From Plenodomus lindquistii (taxonomy: Eukaryota > Ascomycota > Dothideomycetes > Pleosporales > Leptosphaeriaceae), in contig JANUWI010000006.1 of the NCBI GenBank assembly GCA_025504975.1, positions 496,001 through 560,000 of the forward strand: 64,000 bases of DNA, read 5' to 3'. This document shows, in pieces, positions 23,659 to 34,488 of this stretch. How positions within the stretch are numbered: the stretch's first letter is position 1; each line of letters starts with the position of its first letter. The position numbers were made by a program, and so were the translations under genes. A model generated the notes under the pieces. It was given only the letters and a program-made list of their open reading frames with translations. It was not told where the DNA came from and did no database searches.

Positions 23659-25092
23659 TCTCGCTACCCAGACAAGGGCGGCTGTAGATATAGGCTAGTA
23701 TTCTGAATGTGTGTCGAGATTATGTGCAAGAATCGTTTGTAAGTGGAGAAGGAAGATGGGTGGGAGACGCTAGATGGACTCACTGCACTCTTCCGTTTGC
23801 TCATCACGTCACGCGCATAGCTACATTGGACCTTGATACTCCTCCGCCAATTGGGTGCGGATTAGTGTCATGAATGACCACATAAATAAAATCAGCTCTC
23901 AGACGCAAATTAGAGTGACGGCGACTAAGAAAGCGGTGTACGAACCACAACGCGGGTCAGTTGAAGTGTCATATGTGAGAGAGCCCGGTACGAAGGCGGG
24001 CTAGATCTCGAAACTACCCTCCGCAAAACAACACAATATCACTAAAGCTATACGAAGTGCTTCAATGTACCCTGAATCGAGTGCAAAGTCCTTGCTATTA
24101 GTTCCCTGTGAGTAGGGCTCACATGAGCCGGCGTGAGGACACATCTATATACATTCATAATCTTCGCTATGAGCTTTGAAAATCTTATGTGCGCGCGTCT
24201 GTCGTTATTCTACTTACGATGTCTCGCCATCGCCTTACCATGCTATAGACTGAAGATACAAGCGCTTCCAGTTTGCACAAAGTAGTGCTCAAAGGAAGTC
24301 AATCACTTCCAAGCGGAAGAGGAAAGTAACTTCTTCAAAGCGGAAACGAGAGAAAAAGTATAAATGGCATAACAGTATACGTAAATCCGTCAGACGTAAA
24401 GGTTACCGGCACGGGCGTTTCAGAGAATGTCTTACAAACCAAACATCTTTATAGCGTAATACTTGATATAATAAAGAAGTACTTATAGCATCAATCTCTG
24501 CAGTGGAAATACTTACAAAGGTAGTGCTCGAAGTAGTGCTTTTAATACGGAAAAAAGGTTCGCAATATCGCTCGTCACGTGATCGGACAATCACCGACGA
24601 TGATGTCAAGAAGATCCGCTCAATCCCCGAGTTAAAGGTTCTGTTCCCACCAAATTTAAGCATATACGGTCATTTTGAATGTAGGAGCTACTTTTGGAAT
24701 TAATGATTGGTAGAAAAGAAGTAAATCAAGAGCTGTGTAATTGTAGCTGGCTTCGCTAGGTGGAGTCATCAGCGCCTGCACGTTTGCTAGCCGTCCGTAG
24801 CTGTTGTGCTGTTACATAAAGATGTACCCATACTTCCATTGAGTACATGGCTTTTACAAAGGATTGTCGTACACTCGTTCGTGTAAGTGAGAGCCAGATT
24901 ACGCCTTTGGAGCCGTGTCTTGTACACCGCCGTATCATCAAGCTCCCCAAGGCAGATCCACACGTATCGCACTTGACCCATCCATATATCTCGCGACCCA
25001 CTCGTAAATGATCGTAAGAGCCCGTGATCTACATCATAAACCCTACAACCACCTGCATGTTACATTCAACATTGTAAGCATCTGCGCACGCT
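23659..25092. other. Intergenic between paralogues 1 and 2
   Basis: Holds the promoter of paralogue 1 and the 3' side of paralogue 2. The part 24.05-24.75 kb is relatively AT-rich, with AGTAGTGCT repeated near 24282, 24520 and 24531 and a CACGTG at about 24575. A 66-codon frame at 24503-24703 has no supporting feature. It could be a decayed insertion, but no inverted termini or coding domain was found. Confidence 0.4.
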
Positions 25093-27441
25093 TCACTTCC
25101 GGTTCCCCATCAACCACTCCCTATCCCCCAACCTGTCCCCTAAATCCTGCAGCATGCCATCCAACTTCTTGAATCCTGTAGTCATTTCGTCCTTGATCTC
25201 TTCACCAGCTTCCCTCGTGTACTCCATGCTCGCGAAGCCCTTGATCAATATACTTTCTGCATCCTTGCGCACGGTACTTGATGCATCGAACACCATGCGC
25301 GCCTGCGCTAATTGACTCAGCAAAGCATTCTTCTGAATTTGCTGACCGCTAGCATTAAGCTTGGTGAGTGACGACCCGGCGAGCTTTTTCTCTACAGCCG
25401 TGATGGCGCGCCGGTAGATGAACCAGGCGGTTAGGATGGTGGCAAAGTCGTCCGTGTAGTCAGCGTTGTTCGCGCCGGTTGTGGGGAGATCTATCAGGAA
25501 AAAATCGATGTTGCTGAGGCATGCGCTCTCGTCGAAGGTAGGGTTGCCGTAGTTATTGAGGTACTCTAGCATTGATCCTGTAAGAGCAGAAGGGCCGCGG
25601 TAGACTTTAATGGAAGAACTTGTGTTGGCGGCGACATCATTGACGACGTTGTTGTGGTGGACTTTTCGGGTCTTCTTGGCACGCTCCTCTGCAGCCGTAG
25701 GCTCTTGAGAGGTAATTACCACTGCTTCGCTATTCTCTTTATCAGAGTCCTTGGTTGAGTCTGATGAGAAGGGGCGTTTGCGCTCCGGCTTTGTTTGTGC
25801 GGGAGGTTTGGTTTGTGAAGCTACAGGTTCGTAGGTCCTGGCCGGCACAACACATTGCACCAAGTGCCCTGTTGCTGAATGGGCTGGCTCTGGTTTCTCA
25901 TCGTCGCCAACAGTGCCCTTTGGAGGAGCTAAAGCCTCAAGGAAGACGAGCTGGTTCATGTGAAGCCGGAGTACTCGCCGGTCATCATCCTGCTCATATA
26001 TAAGGATCTTCCTGTGGCTGCCAGCGATCAAGCCAGTTTGAGGAAGAGGTTGATATGCGTCCAAACCCCAAAGACGTGATGCGTACTCATTGAGCAGCAC
26101 ATCGATCTCCTCATGGAGATATTTGGTGTCTGCTGCACACCAGAGCAGCTCATCTGGATCAAGGTGGGTGCGAAGTCTTCCAGCAATAGTGCGGATCTCC
26201 ACTTGGAGCGCAGTGAGCGATGGAGAATGCGCATCCGGATTGCTGACTCCAAGGCAGTTCCAGATATCCTGAATAGTGACAATTGAGTCTTCGCCGACGC
26301 ACGACCATTCTTTGTGCGTCCAGTATTCGTCTAGACGCAGGCCAGCGAATGAGTTGTCCCCAGTTTCCACTTGTGCCGAATTTCTTGGTGCAGTGTCTCT
26401 CGAGCTGGCTGCCTCTGGTACACTAAGGTTCGTCTCTTGAGAAGGAAGAGCATTGTCTGTGACCGGATGCGAGAGCTCTGAAGCCTGGTCCCTACTTGCT
26501 CCGACATCTCTTGGCAGTAATATCGGAGAAACATTCTGTGCCGTAAAGGTAGCATCATCGGCTGCGGGAGGAATCGTCTGGGCTGGCGAGACAGCCGTCG
26601 AAACTGGAGCGGCTACCGCTCGGCTTTCTAACGAGGATGCCCCTGAAAGTGTAGTAGTCGAAGTGCCCTTTTCGGCCGGTATAGGCTTGCCTACAAGTCC
26701 AGGATCATTGGGCCTGGTCTTGTTTCGAATGATGTTTGCTGCCTTGACCAGAACCCAGCAGCGAAGATGGTGCGCAATTCTAAACATGACTGTCAGCAAA
26801 CCTGCAATACAACAAAAGCTCGATGCATTGCATCATCGCACAACTTACAGCGCACGATCCCCATCAAATTCCAGATGTAGATCCTTCTGATAGCGGGTAG
26901 CCTCACGCGCACGCAGCAACCAGGGTCTGTTCACCTTGCCCATACTCCAGACCTGCTGTCCCCGGCGCTTTAGCAAATCCTCAATCTCTACATTCAGTGC
27001 ATCACCACACGCAGCATCGACCAATCGCTCTGCCTGACGAGGCAGCGCAATAGCGAGGCTAGTCACCTCCTTTTCAAGTTCCACGACAGCAGCCAAAAAG
27101 AACCGAGCTCTGCGGGCATTGCGATCTACTCGCCTAAGTCCCAAACAGTCCATGATACCTCTGCAGGACAGTTCGCCTGATCCAGGTCCAGATAGGTTGC
27201 GAGTCCAGAAAGCCCGACTGTGTGTGGGAACGGCGACGGCGGGAGGAGCAATGCGCTTTGGACCGCCTAGGTACTCTGGCAGCGGGAGAACAATGATTCG
27301 CCCAAGGTGGCTTCCGGACAGGCTGTTGCGAGCTTGTCGAAGTGCTGGCTGTGGTGTAGGCGATCGAGATGGAGGTAGAGATGACAGCGGCGACGACAGC
27401 GCTGACGGCAGTGACTCCTTTCGTGAGCGTGTCCGCATCAT
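25093..27441 (-). CDS. Unrecognised paralogue family member 2 (two-domain)
   Basis: Sister of the gene at 21.4-23.7 kb with the same architecture. Two exons, 27441-26849 and 26779-25093, give 759 residues. The ATG at 27441 (MMRTRS) is used because the frame opens further only from GTG. Visible in order: LPLPEYLGGPKR; first domain copy (FWTR...LGLRR...LPRQAERLVDAACGD, IEDLLKRRGQQVW, YQKDLHLEFDGDRAL, then IAHHLRCWVLVKAAN across the intron); linker; second copy (HKEW...CLGV, IDVLLNEYASRLWGLDA, YEQDDDRR, LHMNQLVFLEAL); QCVVPARTYEP; a Lys/Glu-rich linker with a basic cluster KKTRKVHHNN; and the helical C-terminus with AWFIYRRAITAVEKKL and LIKGFASME. Function unknown. Confidence 0.8.
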
Positions 27442-27938
27442 TGCCACTGATCGACTATGCTTGTGAGCTCAGCTCTGCAGTGTGGGGAAACAATTCGATT
27501 GTGAAGTGAGAAGTGCAAAGCTGACTTTAGAAGTGAGAGAAAAGTGTTGGCTCTCCACTCACCCGGGCGTTTGCATGCTACACGCCACGTGAGGTCACCG
27601 CTCACCTTGAGCACTTCGACTCGGAAGAATTTGATCGAGGATGTCGCTCACTAACAGTCAGTTCAAGGAATTTCAGAAAGGCGATTAAATTCAAGGAGAC
27701 AAGTGTAGGTGCGAAATTCAAAAAGAGCTCTCGTCGTATGTACAGATGTCTGACGGCACATGGGTGGTGGAAGTTAGGAAATGGCGACATCGAACACGTC
27801 CGGTTGTTGGCTTCACTAGCAGCTACCATCAGCGAATATCCAATGGCTCCTTGTATGTATGAGCTTAGCACATACATTAGGTTAGTCGCATGGCACCACA
27901 CCATTAGACTATGTCCTCTATCTCTACCTCAAACCGCC
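27442..27938. other. Intergenic, promoter of paralogue 2
   Basis: About 0.5 kb between paralogue 2 and the stop codon of the membrane-protein gene. It contains a CACGTG-type site near 27590. No gene seen; short frames on either strand lack support. Confidence 0.4.
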
Positions 27939-29613
27939 TCACGGCTCCTTCCCCACACCACCATTAGGTGACCCCGGCGCCGTCTTCGTCGGCGTTTGCA
28001 TTCGCGTTTGCTTACCTCTCTCCACACTCTCAGCACTAGGTGTAGTATCACCAGCGCCAACTTGCACAACCTCAGCATTCCCATCTTTCCCACCACTCTC
28101 AGCCTCAACATTGCTCATCTGTCGCTGTCTCGCAACCTCCCTTGCACCATCCCTCTTCTCAGCCTCTTCAACACGCTGCCTATGTTTCCCCAACACATAC
28201 ACAGCCTCATCGACCGCTTTTAATAAAACCATCCCATCTTCAGCGTCCTGCTTCCATTTTTCCCTCCACGCAGGCTCAAACTTGACGTCTGCGCTCCATT
28301 CCTGGAACCGCTTGACTTCATCCGACACCAGCGCGTGTAGGTCTTCCAAGTCCTTGATCGCAGCGTCTGGTTTAGTACTCTCAATACGTGTGCCATGAAC
28401 AGACACTGGTAACCAATTCGCCAAACTATCAGATCTACTCGTATCTGTTGATCCGGTCCACTGCGCTTGATGTTGCAGCGCCAAGTGATATTTGAGCAAT
28501 TTCTCATCAATGGCGTTGGCGAAGCCTTTGAGCCGCGTATACGTAATCTCAATAACAAACATGTGTTGTAGACGAGCGCGGCGGTCATCGTCGTCTATGT
28601 CAACGCTGTGACAGTATTTATACTGGTTCGCGGCGTTGACGGAGAGTAGTAAATCTGCTTCTGCGAGGAGGGCTGCTTTTTCTCGTTCCAGGCGCTCGAT
28701 TTCGAGGAGTGTGGCGGGGACGTCCATGGTTCGGAGTTGTTCGGCGTAGTCTAGGGGTCGGATGTAGTATGGTTTTTCTTCTTCGATGGGCACGGTTGTC
28801 AATTTCGCGTCTTGGGCTGGTGCTGCATTTGGCTGTTCGACCACAGGGGTGCTGTGTTCGTGAGGGGGCTGAAATGCGTTTTCTGGGAGGAGTGAAGCAT
28901 GCCAGATTCCATTGTTGCGTATGTATAGCTGTATGAAGGGGTTGAACTGCGCCATTAATTCCTTGTCCCAGAATATAGCCCATAGCTCTAGATTCTTCTG
29001 CTTCGTACGTCTCTCTAGACATTGGTATGCTGTTTGTCGTTCGCCGATATACTCAAGGTATCCATGAGCCCCAAGAACGCCAGCACATGCTCCAATGTGA
29101 GCCATACCCACACATCGTGTCCATCTCGGTATCGCCGGCCGTCGCAGGAGCAGCGTGGGTATAAAGGTAACAGCACCTAGCGCTGCACCAGCTAAAAGAC
29201 CATCTTCCACAGTGAAGGTCTTAGTCCGCTCGTACAGTTTCCATGGCTTCACATCTGGTACAACCTTTGCTGCAGCTACCGTAGCGAAGGCCGAGTAGTA
29301 GTACCAGTTGGCAGCTGCTCCCAGCGCGCCTGCCCATAATCCATATCTCGCTGATGATTGTATGAACAGCGCTGTTCTCGATACCGGATGCTGTGGTCTG
29401 ACGCGTCGCTGGTAACTCGTGGCGAAGCTTGTATATGCCGCTGCAAGGCCAGTCGAGGCCAAGACTGTGTACTGGAGCGTCGCATTTGCGCCTATAGCGT
29501 CTGGTCGCCTGGGTATGAGGTTATCCTGTCCTTCTCCTGTGTATTTGTCAGCCCGATGTTTATATACGTGTGCTTGATATATTACCTGGCGGGACGAATA
29601 GGCGCACGACCAT
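27939..29613 (-). CDS. Hypothetical membrane protein, unrecognised family
   Basis: Two exons, 29613-29586 (28 nt) and 29536-27939, give 541 residues. The first exon was found because the main frame runs upstream without an ATG to an ACACAG acceptor. Beyond it lies a short ATG exon, MVVRLFVPPG, with a GGTAAT donor. Three hydrophobic, Gly/Ala-rich segments follow near residues 80-105, 125-150 and 155-180, interrupted by basic loops. The rest is soluble and helical, with WAIFWDKELMAQFNPFIQLY and a charged C-terminal tail. No catalytic motif is visible. The Gly/Ala-rich hairpins and basic N-terminus would suit a mitochondrial or ER membrane protein, which is only a guess. It separates paralogues 2 and 3 but shares none of their motifs. 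Confidence 0.75.
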
Positions 29614-30487
29614 ACTTCTACAGATGGCGTTGAATAGCGGGTCGGGACACAGCCACTACTTGTGTGAATGGGCGAGCGCGTGTCCTGTCAATGTGGAGAG
29701 TAGTGATATAGAGCATATAATTCTAGTCATACTGTGTGGGCAGGCACAAGGCATACCGGTGAGTGGTCTAGGTGATGCGGCTGCATGAGGCTGAGCTGGA
29801 GGCGTCTTACACAAACAGGTCAGCCGCGTCACATATTCGGAAGGCGCGTTGGATCTGGTCAGATGCCAGATGTGGGGGCTTTTAGATGGCTGAGACGCGC
29901 TCAAACGACTTAGTTAGTCGCTTCGGTTTGTAATCTTGCAGCGGACGGCTTGGGTACAGAGTACGCAGATGGGTGTCGTGTCACGTCTACGTCCGTGGGT
30001 AAGATCCAGGGTCCTGGGTTCTCGGGTTCTCCGCGGGGGTGAGCTGGCCCATCAACGCGAGGCTTTTTAGACGCTAAGAATCGAAAGCCATATAGTATCG
30101 CGTTCCCCACAGTCACACATTTTGCAAGTAGTCAGAAGTGTATTAATCATTTTATCCATCGGTGATTACATGCGTGCATTGCTGCACAATCATCTACACT
30201 CTAGCTGCATTCCTCCATATTACAATATCATGTATCAATTTAGTAAGACAGACAGTCTGAAAACGAAGAAAAAGGACAGAAAAGGAAAACCAGGCAGGCT
30301 TTTCGTACACCAGAAGAGACGGTGCCAAGGCTCGCCTCCCGAAACGCCATCGCTAACAAAGATGCAGACCCATGCTATCAAAAGGAATGATTGTGCCGCC
30401 CATGCTTTTCAAAGACTATCAGTGACAGAAGGAAAGACGCGGATGAGCCGCATAAAGAGATTACTGGAAATAGGAAACAACGGCGCA
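29614..30487. other. Intergenic, 0.87 kb
   Basis: Promoter of the membrane-protein gene on one side and the 3' end of paralogue 3 on the other. No gene or RNA is recognised. A frame on the plus strand that runs into paralogue 3 is antisense to it. Confidence 0.4.
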
Positions 30488-32893
30488 TTATCGCCTTTGC
30501 ATCACAATCTTCGCGTCTTCAGATCTCAGGAAGTCGAAGACACCGTTGTTGAGTCGTTCAAGCCCATCTTTGAACAAATATTCGGAGCCTTCGGTATTCG
30601 TCATCACACGGAATGCCTGGCAGAGCAGATCTTCAGGGCTCAGACCATCGACTGTGCTCATGTTCTTCCACTTGAGTCGCATGACCCTGAGATCGTTCAT
30701 CGCGAGAAGCCTGTCCACGAGTCCAACATGACTGACGCCAGGCTGGGAGGCTAGAGAGTGGCGAAGTGCAGTGATGGCTTGTCGTTCGTGAAGCCATGCC
30801 GTCAGCACCTTAGAGACGAGATCGAAGTGCAGGCCAAGTTCAGCGCGAAAGTTCGGTTCGCCGAGGTACCAGAGGGTGTGCAGGCGTTGTAGGAGAGAAG
30901 GTTCGTCTGGCGGTGATGTAGAGCGGGGGTAAAAGAAGGTGAATAGACCAGCGGTGACTTCGCATTGCAGGATCCGAATATCATGGGTTGGGACCGTAGG
31001 CCGGTGGACCACTTGAGGCGCCTGCACAATCTGTATGTGTTCTGGAGCTTGGCTCTTGAGGATCGGCTGATGAGGATGTTGATGCTGGGGTGCGACATGG
31101 GGCGCTTGAACTGGAGGTGCTCGATGGTCTCTTGGAGGGATTGGAGGTTCTTGAGTGGAAACGAGTTGCACACCATAGTGTGGTGCGCTTTGTACTGTCG
31201 GTGCAGAAGGTGCGTTTATAGTGACCGGCTGATTATTTGCGGCCTGCGCAAGTGGGGTGCTAGATCTACTGTGCGGATGAGGTGCAAGGGAACGTCCACC
31301 CTGGTGAGCGGGGGTATTAGCTCGGCTGAGTGGTCGAAGAGGGGCCTGTGGCGGTGGCTGTGCCTGAGTGTGGTGTTGGACTGGAGGAGGACCATAGGGA
31401 GAAGAATGTGGCTGACTGTTGGAATTAAGCTGACGGTGAGAATGACTTGTAGGTGGTTGCGTAGATTGTGGCTGGGGTGCAATATACGCATGCTGAGTAT
31501 GCGTAGCGGGCGACTCTCGAACACTTGTGCCGTTAACAGCAGTTGGAATTTGGCTAGGCGTGGTCGATTGTGGGCGTTGAGGGGGAGGTGCTGTGCTGCT
31601 TGGCGGTGCGGATCTTGACTCCGGAGGATGCGGTGCTATTGTAGTATTCCGCGACGCAGGCTCGTACGGACTGGTATAGCTGTGCGTATGTCTGTGCCTA
31701 TGGATGGGTGAAATCTGATGAGGCTCCCTAGAGGCTGCGTGCGGAGCTTCTCGAGCTACCTCACGAACAGGTGGAGAAGTATTGACAGCGGTGAACACTG
31801 CATTGTTGACAGCCGTGAAGCCGCCTGGAGTAGGGCTGTGAGTGGTTCCTGCTGGTTTCACGGCCCCATTGAGTTCACTGCTTGAAAGCGTGCTCAGCTG
31901 GATTCTTCCGGCTTCAGAGGCAACAACAGGTGGCGGCGAGAGATGATGAGCATGAGATGGAAGTGGCGGAATGTTCTCGATACTCCCCAGTCCAGCAGGA
32001 TATATTGACTTGAGAGACTTCCTAGGGCTTCCCTTTCTGCTGATAGGCATGGTACTATAGGCGCGCTTGGCGGGAGACATGTCCTCGCCATCCGACATGG
32101 ACATGTGAGCAGAGCTCTTGCGCTTCTTCAGGTTGACGGGTTTCACGGAGAAGTCGGCACCTATTGAGACGCCGCGCTCTGGAGGGGTTAATGATTGAGG
32201 CGTTCCTTGTGGTGACTGCGGTGTGGTCAGCCCGTGGTTCGCGAGGTATTCGAGACAGCAAAGCAGGGATCAAGTTACTTACATGCCCGTCACCATCGAG
32301 GTCGGCGATTGAGTCATACTCGTTGGCACCCGACGGTCTCTTAAGCTTCATGTTGCGAATGTAATAGCATGCCTTGATGATGATCCACCGATGCAGGTGT
32401 ATTTTTAGGCTGGAACAGGCTTAGCGCGAGCTGCAGCACATGACCATCAACCACCAACTTACATTTCCTTGTGCTCGGGATCCTCATAGAAAAGGTCTTT
32501 ATTGTAAGTCTTCTTCGTTGAATCGGGGGTAAGGAGGCAGCTGCGATCCGCATCCCTGCTCCAGATGGCGGGTCCGTAGGTGCCCAGCAGCTCTTCAAGT
32601 TCCTTATCGAGCGAATGTGGGTCCGCTGCAAAATCGAGCAACGCATCGCGTTCCTTTGGCAATTCTTTGCTGAGTTTTGTGACCTCGCTCGACAGCTTGC
32701 GATAATCTGGATTGTCGAATTTCGGAATGCCGCGGTTGGTGGTCGAACTGGATGCCGATAAGCCCAGGCCTAAGCATTCCGTCACCTCGCGTATAGTCGG
32801 GTTATGCGAGCTGAAGACGCTGATCCATCTTGCTCGATCCCAGCGTCGAACGCCATGCTCAAGGTCCAATGCGAGATTGTCCTTGGAGCTCAT
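30488..32893 (-). CDS. Unrecognised paralogue family member 3 (one domain)
   Basis: Three exons, 32893-32463, 32409-32283 and 32215-30488, give 761 residues. One copy of the family domain sits at the N-terminus (about 17-165): RWISVF, CLGLGLSAS, LSKELPKERDALLDFA, LEELLGTYGPAIWSRDAD, YNKDLFYEDPEHKE, then LHRWIIIKACYYIRN across the first intron, which matches the position and phase of the sister genes. The second splice (donor after GDGH, acceptor ACCGCAG) is chosen because it alone keeps the frame open (SPQGTPQSLTPPERG). The middle is a long Pro/His/Ser/Gln-rich disordered region with basic KKRKSS. The C-terminus carries the helical region with VLTAWLHERQAITALRHSLA. Function unknown; the basic patch might be a nuclear signal. 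Confidence 0.78.
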
Positions 32894-34488
32894 AGCGATG
32901 CATAGGCGACGACGACAACAGCAGCAGCAGTGAAAGAAACGATGAGGATATTGGTGATGGGAGGCGGCGGGAACGGATGGAATGGCGCGCGCGCCAAAAC
33001 GTAAAGGATCGATGTGTTGGGGTGCCTGCTCGGCAAGGTAAAAGGAGTACGTTCCACTAGCCGTCTTGGAACAAAGTTTCTTATTGCGAGAAAGTTTTAT
33101 CCAGTCTCACATGTCGATCGTACTACCCTAATAAATTGCCTTTTACGAGCTGCACAGCGACGCTCGATGACTGGAAGCTGGGCGGGGGGGCAGCAACGAT
33201 GTGCTAATGATGACAGTTGATGAAGTGCAACGTGTAGGAGGCGAAACGGCTGGCTGCGTCGAAAAGATACCCAGAAAGAGCTCACAAATTCTGGCAGGGG
33301 CCGCATGATACGTACACGAATCCAAAAGCGTATGATCTAATGACTCGCTCCAATATTTCACATTAACATGGTAATCATAGTACCGCCTCATGCTCATTCG
33401 TTAGGGACAAAGCGGGTCCCACAAGCTCCAGCAACGCCCCCTTGCTTGTTCGTGTGTACGACGCTTCCGTGGGATTACTCGCTGTTATGCTAATCACATG
33501 TACCGTGGTCCGTCACCCGCGTCTGTACAAATGAAATGGCCGACTAGCAGCGATACTCTTACTCGTGTGGGCCAAAACATCCGAACGGTTAGTCAAATCT
33601 GCACTAGCCGCCACCTGCAATCAGCGAATAAGCGAGGCTATTTATGAGTTGGTAAAGGCCAGTATCGCTTTTCAGGTGCGCGTGTACAGTCTATGACGCG
33701 CGCTGTCCTCTGTTTGGCTTCTCTACTCACATAGCCTGCATTTCACTCTGCGTATAACGCCGGGCGCATCTCCGACAGATCGCTCATGTTGTGCCCGCAC
33801 CCAGCGGTCTCGTCATGTCAGGATAGCTGATGCACGCTGTATGTATGAAACATGCGGATGCGAAGAAGAACCTGGATAACAAGAGGATGCACGATCTAGA
33901 TGTCAGCCGTTATATGGCAGCCAGCATTCAAGATTTTCTTGTGGCGGCCCATATCACAGTCTGTGCCCTCGGATACACTTTCGATGTTACGAGTATGCGG
34001 CGAGGTCCACTCTAAAAAGGGAACGTGGCATTAGGGAGATTTGACTAGTCGGGGATTACTGAGAAGCTGTGCCACATCCCTTGCTGAATGCTCTCGCCGC
34101 AAGCAGGTCTTCAAATCCGCCCCTCAACAGCATGGACGCCAAAGCTTGGGAGCAGGCCTGCAGAAAGATTTGCATTGTTCTGGACGTGCATGTGTATCGT
34201 TTGACTTGAAGAACCTAGTCGCCTGCATTACTCCGAGTCTTGGCGAGCCACCAACCGGCATGTGGAGAGGGCGCGGTTAGCGTAATCCTACACGATCTTG
34301 TAACGCGATGGAATAGCTGAAACACCAACGGCTGACTACCCGGATGCAGCGTGATGACCTGAAGGGCAAATCTGCCATGATTAAGACAACGCCTCCCGAT
34401 TTGATCGGTAGGCTTTCTGACGCCAGCGCCTGCGAGAAAGGACAAGGATAAATAAAGTGTACTCTACACTTCGACCAGGCCAATGCAT
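32894..34488. other. 1.6-kb intergenic stretch between paralogues 3 and 4
   Basis: A CAGCAG-type run marks the 5' UTR of paralogue 3 near 32920 on the plus strand. The rest has no frame above 110 codons with coding character and no recognisable RNA or transposon. I see nothing else in it. Confidence 0.45.

Noticed and set aside
30122..30754. Plus-strand frame of 210 codons
   Set aside because: Its second half is antisense to paralogue 3 and its first half has no coding character.
30965..31618. 217-codon plus-strand Trp/Arg/Leu-rich frame
   Set aside because: Antisense to the Pro/His/Gln-rich middle of paralogue 3, a typical artefact of such sequence.
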